From assembly GCF_019239235.1 (NCBI RefSeq), contig NZ_JAAZTS010000002.1, positions 124,001 to 188,000 of the forward strand: a stretch of DNA of 64,000 nucleotides. The letters run 5' to 3'. Positions 45,641-53,302 of this stretch are shown piece by piece (within the stretch, counting starts at the first letter, position 1; each line of letters starts with the position of its first letter). The position numbers and the translations under genes are program-made. Source of the DNA: Caecibacteroides pullorum (GTDB taxonomy: Bacteria > Bacteroidota > Bacteroidia > Bacteroidales > Bacteroidaceae). Under the pieces are notes generated by a model. The model ran no database searches. It had not been told where the DNA came from and worked only from the letters and a program-made list of their open reading frames with translations.

Positions 45641-45669
45641 CATTGTTATACTATAACAGATAACATAAT

Positions 45670-46770
45670 ATGGACTTCAAGGACGCAATACTGCAATTAT
45701 CAGATAAGATATCAAAGCAAATAGACGGAATATCAACAGAGGAAGCTACAAAGACGGCATTTATCATGCCGATGATTTCTGCCCTTGGATATGACGTATT
45801 CAATCCGTTCGAGGTAATGCCGGAGATGGACTGCGACCTTGCCAAAAGAGGTGAGAAGATAGACTATGCCATCATAAAAGAGGAACAACCAGTCATTCTT
45901 ATCGAGTGTAAACATTGTAAACAGAATCTAAGTCTGCACAACACACAGCTTGCCAGATATTATGTCGCATCGAATGCTCGTTTTGGTATATTGACAAACG
46001 GAATAGAATATCGTTTTTACGCAGATCTTCATAAAGTGAATGTCATGGATGAAAAGCCATTCTTGATTGTGAATATGTTGAACCTGTCAGATGAAGATAT
46101 AGAGCAGCTTAAAAGGTTCCATAAGTCGTATTTCGATGAAAGGGAAATACTAAGTACGGCACAGGAATTGCAGATAACCATCCAACTAAAAAAACTTCTT
46201 GAACAGAATTTAAAGCAACCGGGCGATGAGTTTACAAGATATTTTGTACGGGCGTTGAATGACGGCAAATCAAGTACGAAACAGATTGAACAATACCGTC
46301 CAATCATCAAAAAGTCAATCGCCTCCGTCATCGGGGACATGATTGCAGACAGGCTGACCACAGCCATACAGATAGGAGAATGTCAGTCGGAAACGCAGCC
46401 GTCCGCCGACGGAATTGTGGCCACGGATGAAAAACGGTGTGTTACAACTACGAAAGAAGAAATTGACGCATACCACATCATCAAGGATATATTAAAACAA
46501 TATGTGGATGAATCACGTATCAGATACATTGATTTCAAGAATTACTTTGCCATTAATCTGGATGGGTATTATCGCAGATGGATATGTCGGTTGTCATTAG
46601 AAAACAATAATAAACGTATAGGCGTCCCGATTAACGGTTATGGTAGTTGCGAGTGGATTAAACTTGAAAGCATTGAGGATATCCGTAAATATCAAGACAA
46701 GCTAAAGATGGGACTTGATGTGGCACTGGCGGCATATGAAAATGATAGGAACAGAAATAATATTAAATAA
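45670..46770 (+). CDS. HsdR-N-like PD-(D/E)xK protein (prophage cargo)
   Basis: 366 residues. Residues 20-110 match the N-terminal nuclease domain of type I restriction R subunits: F-I-M-P-M-I-S-A-L-G-Y-D-V-F-N-P, then K-I-D-Y-A-I (aspartate near 65) and V-I-L-I-E-C-K-H (E-x-K near 79-81). No helicase motor follows. The C-terminal 130 residues are unassigned. It is inserted against the direction of the tail genes with its own promoter. A role in excluding other phages or plasmids is inference. Confidence 0.8.
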   Translation: MDFKDAILQLSDKISKQIDGISTEEATKTAFIMPMISALGYDVFNPFEVMPEMDCDLAKRGEKIDYAIIKEEQPVILIECKHCKQNLSLHNTQLARYYVASNARFGILTNGIEYRFYADLHKVNVMDEKPFLIVNMLNLSDEDIEQLKRFHKSYFDEREILSTAQELQITIQLKKLLEQNLKQPGDEFTRYFVRALNDGKSSTKQIEQYRPIIKKSIASVIGDMIADRLTTAIQIGECQSETQPSADGIVATDEKRCVTTTKEEIDAYHIIKDILKQYVDESRIRYIDFKNYFAINLDGYYRRWICRLSLENNNKRIGVPINGYGSCEWIKLESIEDIRKYQDKLKMGLDVALAAYENDRNRNNIK

Positions 46771-46780
46771 TATTCTAACT

Positions 46781-47104
46781 ATGAAGATGATTTTACTTAT
46801 TCTAATTGTGATTGTTCTATCAATGTCTGGATGCACTCACAAATCAGACATACGTAATACAAAGTGGCAGTCTATTGATTCTTTAAATATGATTGAATTC
46901 AGAGACTCAACATGTTTATTTGTGGACATATCAAAATACACAGGAAACAAGGATTCGATTTGGGCCAAATACACAAACGTACAAGATACGATTACTTTGA
47001 TTCCACTACAAGAACATATCACGTTTAATACTCGTTTTCTTGTAACTGATAGTGGTTTGGTGAATCTTAAAAAACATATAGTCGTTGCTAAGGAAATCAA
47101 GTGA
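46781..47104 (+). CDS. Small prophage lipoprotein
   Basis: 107 residues with a lipoprotein signal (hydrophobic core and S-M-S-G-C, cysteine near 18). The mature part is short and beta-like. Follows the HsdR-N-like gene by 10 bases in the same direction. Phage lipoproteins of this kind can block receptors against superinfection; there is no direct evidence here. Confidence 0.72.
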   Translation: MKMILLILIVIVLSMSGCTHKSDIRNTKWQSIDSLNMIEFRDSTCLFVDISKYTGNKDSIWAKYTNVQDTITLIPLQEHITFNTRFLVTDSGLVNLKKHIVVAKEIK

Positions 47105-47130
47105 CTAAAAATGTTCTGTTTTTAATATTT

Positions 47131-47167
47131 ATCGGGGACTCCAAAAGTGCTTCCCCCGATATTTTTT
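47131..47167. terminator. Terminator of the cargo operon
   Basis: ATCGGGG (47131-47137) pairs with CCCCGAT (47154-47160), followed by a T run (47162-47168). It stops rightward transcription before the convergent tail genes. Confidence 0.8.
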
Positions 47168-47186
47168 TGCCTTGTATGTTCTACTT

Positions 47187-47912
47187 TTAAGATTTTTCCT
47201 TAAGCAAGCCAAGTATCAAGTCCCTGTTCTTGGGATCATCCGCATTGATAATTTCCAGATTGTCCGTAATGCCAAGCTTCTTCCTTTCTTCGGGTGACAA
47301 GTAAACAGAGGTGATGGAGTCGGCCATCAGCATCTGAAGGTTGGCATAACTAATGCCCCATACTACGTATTCCATACTCCAGCCATATCGCTGACAAGCC
47401 CAGTCGATAATGGTTCCGTATGTACTCTTTCCACAGAAAGAGAGGTTGCCTGTGTTCTTCTTTATAGCCATAATACGGTTTCGCTCAGCATGTTCTTTAT
47501 CCAGTCCAAGGTGAACGATATATTCAGATACATTCTCATGGCTGAATGTCATGACAAGAAGCTGCGCAAGCTCTTCATCATTAAGTTTCTTGCGGAACAA
47601 ATCGGCACGTTTGCTTACCTTGCCTTCGTTCTGGATGTCGCATTTGCGTTTCAGGCTATGATAAGCCAGTATTCTGCACACAAGCTCTTTCTTTTCGGTG
47701 GCCAGCCTGTACGCTTCAAGATACGGATTGGATGATAGGATCTGTTTGTTTACTCCGAGGCCATTCGTGAGGCGTGAAAGGAGATATCTCTTTCCAAGGG
47801 TTGGAGGGTACAGATAGAAACGTCTTCTGCCGATGAGGAAACTTACAGGCTTTTCCATGATGGTATCGGCGATATTCATTTCAATGGTTTCTTTGTAATC
47901 CATATCTTTCAT
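47187..47912 (-). CDS. Probable tail assembly (chaperone-like) protein
   Basis: 241 residues from ATG 47912 (47903 also possible). Mostly helical, acidic and basic. It lies between the major tail protein and tape measure genes, the usual place of tail-assembly chaperones. No slippery-frameshift pair was identified. Position-based call. Confidence 0.6.
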   Translation of the reverse strand: MKDMDYKETIEMNIADTIMEKPVSFLIGRRRFYLYPPTLGKRYLLSRLTNGLGVNKQILSSNPYLEAYRLATEKKELVCRILAYHSLKRKCDIQNEGKVSKRADLFRKKLNDEELAQLLVMTFSHENVSEYIVHLGLDKEHAERNRIMAIKKNTGNLSFCGKSTYGTIIDWACQRYGWSMEYVVWGISYANLQMLMADSITSVYLSPEERKKLGITDNLEIINADDPKNRDLILGLLKEKS

Positions 47913-48007
47913 ATGATGGTATAAAAAAACACGTGGGTACAAAGCCCCCACGCTCGGCAAATTCGTTGATTATACGGTTTTTATACTGTCAACTGTGTGT
48001 AATTCAG

Positions 48008-48469
48008 TTACTCAGCTACAATCTTTTGGATCTTTACAGCATCGCCAGTTTTCGGTTTAAGCACATCAAATGTGTAAACCTTTACAAGTCCGTTTTCTGC
48101 GTCGTACGTCTTTTGTACATTCACAGATGATCTGTCTATCAGAACCCCCAAAGCTTCTGGATTTTCTGGAGTTACACGTACTGAATATTCATCTTCAACA
48201 ACACCTTCTGAATCGGTGATAGGGTCAGTACGTTCTGGAACTTGTCGCACATTGAAAGCAAGCTGATAAGTGTTTTTCTTGTACTTGACAGCTTCATTCT
48301 CGCCACCTTCAATTTTTGCTTCTATTTTGTCTCCTTGTGTAGTGGTGAGCTGTGTCGTTCCTTCTACAGGAGTAGCAAATACTTCCCATGATGCCTCTGG
48401 CTCTTGTCCCAATTTCTTTACTTCAATCTTGGGTTGTCCCCATGATACTGTTACGGTATTTTCTGCCAT
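48008..48469 (-). CDS. Major tail tube protein
   Basis: 153 residues, beta-rich (V-T-V-S-W-G-Q-P-K-I-E-V-K-K-L, T-Q-L-T-T-T-Q-G-D-K-I-E-A-K-I-E-G-G-E), no signal peptide. Position between connector genes and tape measure and the tail-tube-like fold support the call. Confidence 0.8.
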   Translation of the reverse strand: MAENTVTVSWGQPKIEVKKLGQEPEASWEVFATPVEGTTQLTTTQGDKIEAKIEGGENEAVKYKKNTYQLAFNVRQVPERTDPITDSEGVVEDEYSVRVTPENPEALGVLIDRSSVNVQKTYDAENGLVKVYTFDVLKPKTGDAVKIQKIVAE

Positions 48470-48473
48470 AGTG

Positions 48474-48872
48474 TTATTCGTTTACTTGTTTATACAATAA
48501 TTTGTTGTTGATGAAGTGTTCGTCTTTCCCGTTGACGGGCATCACACGCTGCTTGTCGAGCGTAAAGCGGAAACCGGCCCCACGCCCAACTTCCAGAACA
48601 TCAATCGCAGTTCTACAAAGTTCACGACACCGAGGATCGTTCATCTCAGCCTGTCCGTCACGGATATTGTCTTTTACATAGATGTTCACATTCACGAAAG
48701 CCTCCTGTATTTGGCCGCTTCCGTTGTCAAGGATGGATATGACTATATCTTCCTTGTCAGATCCTGATGGTCTTTTTGAAGCCTTACAGAGCTTTCCTGT
48801 CACGGCACGCTCCAAAGCAGAACCTTTGATGTGATTGTAAATATCATCTTTGATGTCAATATCCGATTTCAT
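48474..48872 (-). CDS. Tail terminator/completion-like protein
   Basis: 132 residues: N-terminal helix (D-I-Y-N-H-I-K-G-S-A-L-E-R-A-V-T), then alternate strands with V-N-V-N-I-Y-V-K-D. Position after the HK97-gp10-like gene fits the tail completion protein. Confidence 0.65.
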   Translation of the reverse strand: MKSDIDIKDDIYNHIKGSALERAVTGKLCKASKRPSGSDKEDIVISILDNGSGQIQEAFVNVNIYVKDNIRDGQAEMNDPRCRELCRTAIDVLEVGRGAGFRFTLDKQRVMPVNGKDEHFINNKLLYKQVNE

Positions 48873-49330
48873 GAAGCTATCTGCGATTTAAGTTTCTGCA
48901 TCATACTTGGCAACTGCTGTCGTGCGAACAGTTCGGCGGACGCAAGCACAACCTTGTTGTCCATTGCTTCCACGTATTCGGCATAGTTCATACCGGCTAC
49001 CACGACAAGCGCATATCCGCTACGGTATTTTCTGGCGATTTCTTCAGCAAGCGTCTTTCCTGTTTCAGGCCCTTCGGAACCGTTCTTTACAACGGTGAAA
49101 TCTGAATACTTGATTATTTCCCCTCCGGAAGCAATGACATAGCCGATGGAGCTTCTCAGATTTCCTGTACGGTCTATCCAGCTTTCTTCTGGCGACCTGT
49201 CGCGTGCTTCGATGACGCATTTCTCGCCAAGATATGATAGGGCACGTAGCGTTAATCTATTTACCCTATCCATCTCTTTGAGGATGGCGTCATGGATGGC
49301 CGATTCAGATGTAACCAGTTTTATACCCAT
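48869..49330 (-). CDS. HK97 gp10-like head-tail protein
   Basis: 153 residues. Pattern resembles gp10-like phage proteins: helical N-terminus (E-M-D-R-V-N-R-L-T-L-R-A-L), D-R-S-P-E-E-S-W-I-D-R-T-G-N-L-R-S-S-I, then Y-A-E-Y-V-E. The N-terminal ends overlap the adjacent genes on both sides by a few bases, typical for this module. Confidence 0.85.
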   Translation of the reverse strand: MGIKLVTSESAIHDAILKEMDRVNRLTLRALSYLGEKCVIEARDRSPEESWIDRTGNLRSSIGYVIASGGEIIKYSDFTVVKNGSEGPETGKTLAEEIARKYRSGYALVVVAGMNYAEYVEAMDNKVVLASAELFARQQLPSMMQKLKSQIAS

Positions 49331-49650
49331 ATCCTTGCGTTCAGTTGGTCTCTTTGAAAACCAAGTACCTTGGCTTCTACGAGGATGCTTCCGTCTTTTC
49401 GAGAAACACGAACCTGTTCATCTTTTTTAAAATCCTTGCAATCCCTGTCCATGTAGATGATGTACCGATAGACAGAAGTTGTTCCGTCATCAAAAACTCT
49501 GACCTCAGCCTTTCCTCCGTTCGGCTCGCACCTGCAAGGTATTTCACCTGCAAACGATGTCTCGCCGGGGTGGAAATCACCGTTTTCGTCTTCACGTCCT
49601 TCTGTGGTTATTTGGTAGGATAACGTGTGAGGTCTGAATGATACAATCAT
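49321..49650 (-). CDS. Head-tail adaptor (closure) protein
   Basis: 109 residues, beta-rich, with F-A-G-E-I-P-C-R-C-E-P-N-G-G and R-D-C-K-D-F-K-K-D-E-Q-V-R-V-S, like SPP1 gp16-type head-tail adaptors. Position between gp10-like and connector genes. Confidence 0.75.
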   Translation of the reverse strand: MIVSFRPHTLSYQITTEGREDENGDFHPGETSFAGEIPCRCEPNGGKAEVRVFDDGTTSVYRYIIYMDRDCKDFKKDEQVRVSRKDGSILVEAKVLGFQRDQLNARIWV

Positions 49651-49652
49651 GG

Positions 49653-49976
49653 CTAATAGTTTACGATGGTTACGGTAGGCTCCTTTTCATCAGTCACTTC
49701 ATCTTCCCCAATGGAGGTGTAGATGGAATTTGCAATCTTTAGAATGGAAGTCTTGTCTGACTGGCTGATTGATACTCCGCCCTCCGAAATGTTGGGCGAA
49801 GTAACCAATCCAACCAAGCAATCCGCAACGCATCCACGAAAATCCTTTCCACGGGCTGTTTCAGGGTCAAATTCGTCGTCCTTGTTCAGGCCACGCACAA
49901 TGAGTTTGTTTTCCAGATACCCGGTTGGTAGGGGATAGTGTATTTCGTCACGGAGTGCTTCGAGGATTGTTTTCAT
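49653..49976 (-). CDS. Head-tail connector protein
   Basis: 107 residues, N-terminal helices (T-I-L-E-A-L-R-D-E-I-H-Y-P-L-P-T-G-Y-L) as in gp6-like/SPP1 gp15 connectors. Four bases from the capsid gene. Call rests on position and helical pattern. Confidence 0.65.
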   Translation of the reverse strand: MKTILEALRDEIHYPLPTGYLENKLIVRGLNKDDEFDPETARGKDFRGCVADCLVGLVTSPNISEGGVSISQSDKTSILKIANSIYTSIGEDEVTDEKEPTVTIVNY

Positions 49977-49979
49977 ACC

Positions 49980-51287
49980 TTATTCAGCTACATAAGACTC
50001 AACGGCCTCTTTCAGTTTGTTTTCTTTGGCCTCGCTCAACTTGTTTACGGCTGCAATCAGATCCTCGTCAGATGTATTGGCATCAAAACTGGAGCCGGCA
50101 ATCTTATTCAGTTCGGCTACAAAGTTTGCTTTGGTGTAAGTCTTTCCCCAGATGGTTATCTTCTCATCGGAAGCGTCACTCTCTTCTGCGGACGTGTCCA
50201 CTTCCTGAGCTTCTGAGATATCGAGCACATAGATTTGGTCAACATCCTCGATGATGGGAGCCACGAATGCTTGGCCTCCTGTAATCTCCCGTAACGGGTT
50301 AGTCAAGGAGTACTTGGAAATGAGCTTGAACCCATCCACTTCCTGATAGTCCACATTCTTCACAGGGTTCGTCTTTTCAGCCAAGCGGCCATACACCAGT
50401 GTACCTACCACTTCGTTGCAGATGAAGACAAGGCGGTTGGCATTCCAAGGCTTCATGGAAACCTTCTTTCCGTCTTTTTCGAAGATGACGGAGCGGTCAA
50501 TTACCTTGAACGAAATGCCGTTGTTGTCGTCGGCAAATGCTTCGTTGAACTTCGTGGCGGTAGGCGTGGGAAGGATAGTGTCCTTGGTGAAGGACTGCCC
50601 GTTATAGTTAGCCACAAGTTCCTTGGCCTCCTTCGTCTGGCGCAACTTGTTGTAAGTCGATTTGGCAATACAAATTTGGATGATGGAATTTCCGTCTGCA
50701 TCTGCCTTGTTGATGACACGCTTGATGTCCTCCAACGAAGGAAGTCCTTTGGTGGTTGCACCGAACGTGTTTGCGGCGAGATAGTTGAAGTTCAGTCGGA
50801 GCAATGCGTTCGGAGTGTCTTCGTCCTTGATGGCCACATAGCCGTTGGAAAGTGCAAACAGGAAGTTGTACTCGTTTCTTTCGTCAATACCTACTGAGCA
50901 GGCAACAGCGTCGTCAGATAACTTTTTCACAATCTTCTGAGCGTTACCGCCCTGCGCTTCCATCACATTGATGTTGTTGATGTCAGACTCCTTCAGGATT
51001 TTCGACATGCCGATTTTCGGCAACTTGCCGTTGGCCGAAGCGATGCTGTCACGGCTCTTAACGGGAAGTTCAGAGTCAACAGCTACAAAGTCGGCTGCCA
51101 CATAAGTGGTATTTACCGACGTGCTTTCCCATTTGTTGTCAGGAGAATACTCCTGTCTCAACATGGCATTTTCTCCCTTATGGAGATAGGTAAGGTTCTT
51201 GTTGCGCTTACCGTTAACTTTCTCAATCAGTCGCTGGAGTTTCGGGAAAAACTTGGCGACATATTTTGCAAACAATGATTCATTCAT
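49980..51287 (-). CDS. Major capsid protein
   Basis: 435 residues. N-terminal coiled stretch, then strongly conserved-looking core with E-S-T-S-V-N-T-T-Y-V-A-A-D-F-V-A-V-D-S-E-L-P and F-I-C-N-E-V-V-G-T-L-V-Y-G-R-L-A-E-K. The C-terminal 80 residues are acidic and helical. HK97-fold or E-like family, judged by size and position with decoration protein upstream. Confidence 0.85.
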   Translation of the reverse strand: MNESLFAKYVAKFFPKLQRLIEKVNGKRNKNLTYLHKGENAMLRQEYSPDNKWESTSVNTTYVAADFVAVDSELPVKSRDSIASANGKLPKIGMSKILKESDINNINVMEAQGGNAQKIVKKLSDDAVACSVGIDERNEYNFLFALSNGYVAIKDEDTPNALLRLNFNYLAANTFGATTKGLPSLEDIKRVINKADADGNSIIQICIAKSTYNKLRQTKEAKELVANYNGQSFTKDTILPTPTATKFNEAFADDNNGISFKVIDRSVIFEKDGKKVSMKPWNANRLVFICNEVVGTLVYGRLAEKTNPVKNVDYQEVDGFKLISKYSLTNPLREITGGQAFVAPIIEDVDQIYVLDISEAQEVDTSAEESDASDEKITIWGKTYTKANFVAELNKIAGSSFDANTSDEDLIAAVNKLSEAKENKLKEAVESYVAE

Positions 51288-51302
51288 ACGTTACCTCCTT
51301 TT

Positions 51303-51698
51303 TTAGTCGTGTTCAAACACAAGTGTTGGTACAGCGGCCTTCAACGCTGCCTTGATGCTATCCAGCGGATAGGGGCTTGCCTTGTCGTTCACTACACCTG
51401 TGTGCATGATGGACACGAACGGTTCTTTTACAGATTTGGTGGCCACACATACGCCTACATACTCGTGACTGCCGGGAAGGCTGTCGTATGCGTCCCCTCC
51501 AGAGTTCAGCGGCATCGGCTTGTAAGTGTCACTTGCCGTGTCGCGGATAATGACATGACCGGCTCTGATGTATTCTCCTTTAAAGCTGCTTACGTCCAAA
51601 ACTTTTCCGCCTTTTACACCAGCGATGTATTTGCGGATTACAATCGGGTCGTTACCGAAACCGAAGGATTCAATGGTACCTACATCTACTGCTCCCAT
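51303..51698 (-). CDS. Head decoration-like protein
   Basis: 131 residues, between scaffold and capsid genes. Beta-rich, with V-I-R-K-Y-I-A-G-V-K-G-G-K-V-L-D-V-S and G-S-H-E-Y-V-G-V-C-V-A. Position is that of lambda gpD-type decoration proteins. Confidence 0.7.
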   Translation of the reverse strand: MGAVDVGTIESFGFGNDPIVIRKYIAGVKGGKVLDVSSFKGEYIRAGHVIIRDTASDTYKPMPLNSGGDAYDSLPGSHEYVGVCVATKSVKEPFVSIMHTGVVNDKASPYPLDSIKAALKAAVPTLVFEHD

Positions 51699-51719
51699 TT
51701 TCTTACTTTTTTTTAAGTT

Positions 51720-52430
51720 TTACAAATCGGCCAAAGCGTCGATTTCAGCGTCGCTTAACGGCTCTTCTTTTTGCTTTACACCTCCTGCGCCCGGCGGATT
51801 CCCAAGTGTGGAAAGTCCTGCATTGGCACGTTCTTGGTTGTAAGCTTTCAAATCCGCTTCAACTTCGGAAATGAATTCGTCAAACTCGTCGTCGTTTTCA
51901 AACTTCATCTTTGAGAAGCTTTTCAACGTGCGGGTTCCGAATGCTCCTGTGTCCTTCAATACGGCTTCCAGCTTGGCTTTCTGCTCGGAGATTTTCTTTT
52001 CTCCTTCCAGTGCGGTAATCTTTCCTGTAAGCGTTTCAATGGTTTTCACCATGTCTTTTGCCCATTCTGGAGCATCGTCGTCATTCTTTCCTTTGTTCTG
52101 TGGATTCTTTTTTGAACCAGTCTGACGTTGCTGTTTTTGTCCCGATGTGTCGTCATCGTCGTCATCATCGGCATCGTCATCTGGATCAGGGTGATTTTTC
52201 TTCCATTCGTCAAGCAAACGGTTGGCTTGCGACTGGCCGAAAGTGAGGTAGGGGAGAACCGCTTCAATCTGTTCATCAATCTCTGCGTTTACATCCTCTT
52301 CGGAGGCATCTTCTTCGGATTTCAGGTTATCGGCAATCTTGGCGGCAATACCCTGAAGCTCCTTCTTGTTGAACCCTAACGCCTTCGCTTTAAGTTTCAA
52401 CCTTACAAAAACTTGCTGCTTTCTGTTCAT
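51720..52430 (-). CDS. Scaffold-like capsid assembly protein
   Basis: 236 residues from ATG 52430 (the 52475 start lies in the leader). Acidic, with a run of D residues (D-D-D-D-D-D-D-T-S near 95), a long coiled coil (E-K-K-I-S-E-Q-K-A-K-L-E-A), and a basic/helical C-terminus. This is the typical composition of a phage scaffold. No protease domain seen. Confidence 0.8.
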   Translation of the reverse strand: MNRKQQVFVRLKLKAKALGFNKKELQGIAAKIADNLKSEEDASEEDVNAEIDEQIEAVLPYLTFGQSQANRLLDEWKKNHPDPDDDADDDDDDDTSGQKQQRQTGSKKNPQNKGKNDDDAPEWAKDMVKTIETLTGKITALEGEKKISEQKAKLEAVLKDTGAFGTRTLKSFSKMKFENDDEFDEFISEVEADLKAYNQERANAGLSTLGNPPGAGGVKQKEEPLSDAEIDALADL

Positions 52431-52455
52431 TGTTACTAATTTTGGTTTTATGAAA

Positions 52456-52488
52456 ATAGCCTGCGAGCAGTACATGCAAGCAGGCTAT
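52456..52488. promoter_or_regulatory. Hairpin in the leader of the capsid operon
   Basis: ATAGCCTGC (52456-52464) pairs with GCAGGCTAT (52480-52488). In leftward sense a short T-run follows. It lies about 70 bases after the promoter and 25 bases before the scaffold start, so it acts as a leader structure or weak attenuator. Confidence 0.55.
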
Positions 52489-52560
52489 CATAGGACACAC
52501 TTTTGTAGCAATGAAAGTCTTTACGACAAGTCCTGTAACATGTAGCTTCACATGCTGGGA

Positions 52561-52594
52561 CAAAGATAAACAAAAGTGTTTGAAAAACAAATAT
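52561..52594 (-). promoter_or_regulatory. Capsid-operon promoter with dyad operator
   Basis: Leftward -7 TATCTTTG (complement of 52561-52568), 19-base spacer, -33 TTTG (complement of 52588-52591). Dyad GTGTTTG-AAAAA-CAAATAT (52576-52594), imperfect. One of four such promoters. Confidence 0.72.
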
Positions 52595-52632
52595 TTTTAT
52601 TGAAAAAATAATGGACGCTATGGTTGTATCAT

Positions 52633-53064
52633 TTATTCACGAAGGTATCGGTATGCCGAAATGTATTTGTTCAATCTGACTATATCGTTTTCTGTAACCT
52701 GCGCAAGCCTTGTTATGTCGAGATTATCTTCAAGGTCGTGGATTTTGACTTGTCGCCCTATAGGATTAAGGCGTGACCGTTTTATAAATTCATCGTAGCT
52801 CTCGTCTTCGTTGCGTGTCACAGATAGTACGGCGTCAACAATGGTACGTGGAAATCCTTTGGCAAGCAAATCGGATGCAGAGGTTTCACTGTCTTCGATT
52901 ACATCGTGCAACAAGGCAACAATTTTTTCTTCATCTGTCAGACAGCGGTTTGCCACACGTATCGGGTGGAAAATGTAGGGTGCGCCAGCCTTGTCGGTCT
53001 GCCCTTCATGTGCCTTGGTTGCAATGGTGAGGGCAATGTCAAGCAGTTCATTAGTATTTGTCAT
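52633..53064 (-). CDS. HD-domain (p)ppGpp hydrolase-like protein (MESH1-like)
   Basis: 143 residues from ATG 53064 (53094 gives 10 more). The RelA/SpoT hydrolase pattern is clear: A-T-K-A-H-E-G-Q-T-D-K-A-G-A-P-Y-I-F-H-P-I-R-V-A, then L-L-H-D-V-I-E-D, then K-I-H-D-L-E-D-N-L-D. Small alarmone hydrolases remove the 3' pyrophosphate of (p)ppGpp. Some act as antidotes to RelA-like toxins (toxSAS). It is one small gene away from a head protein with a RelA-like tail. Confidence 0.85.
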   Translation of the reverse strand: MTNTNELLDIALTIATKAHEGQTDKAGAPYIFHPIRVANRCLTDEEKIVALLHDVIEDSETSASDLLAKGFPRTIVDAVLSVTRNEDESYDEFIKRSRLNPIGRQVKIHDLEDNLDITRLAQVTENDIVRLNKYISAYRYLRE

Positions 53065-53278
53065 ATTCTTCCTTTCCAATTTCTTCTCCTCCAAGTATGA
53101 TATTTCCTACAGCTTCATACGATTGGCTGACTTCCACTTCTTTTCGTCCACGATGTTTGAGGAAAGTAGTAGTGTGGCCGTCGGAAGCGGACAGCCTGAT
53201 ACAGGCTTCTTCAAAGTCATCTTTGATATAGACCATATCACCATTATTCAACTTTTCAAATAGAATTCTTTGGTTCAT
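53051..53278 (-). CDS. Small hypothetical protein between RelA-like and HD genes
   Basis: 75 residues: V-Y-I-K-D-D-F-E-E-A-C-I-R-L-S-A-S-D-G-H and a C-terminal charged tail. Beta-rich. Overlaps the HD gene start by 14 bases and lies 24 bases after the head protein gene. No family recognised. It may be part of the same unit. Confidence 0.65.
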   Translation of the reverse strand: MNQRILFEKLNNGDMVYIKDDFEEACIRLSASDGHTTTFLKHRGRKEVEVSQSYEAVGNIILGGEEIGKEEYDKY

Positions 53279-53302
53279 AATTGTATGTAAAGATAGTGAT
53301 TT

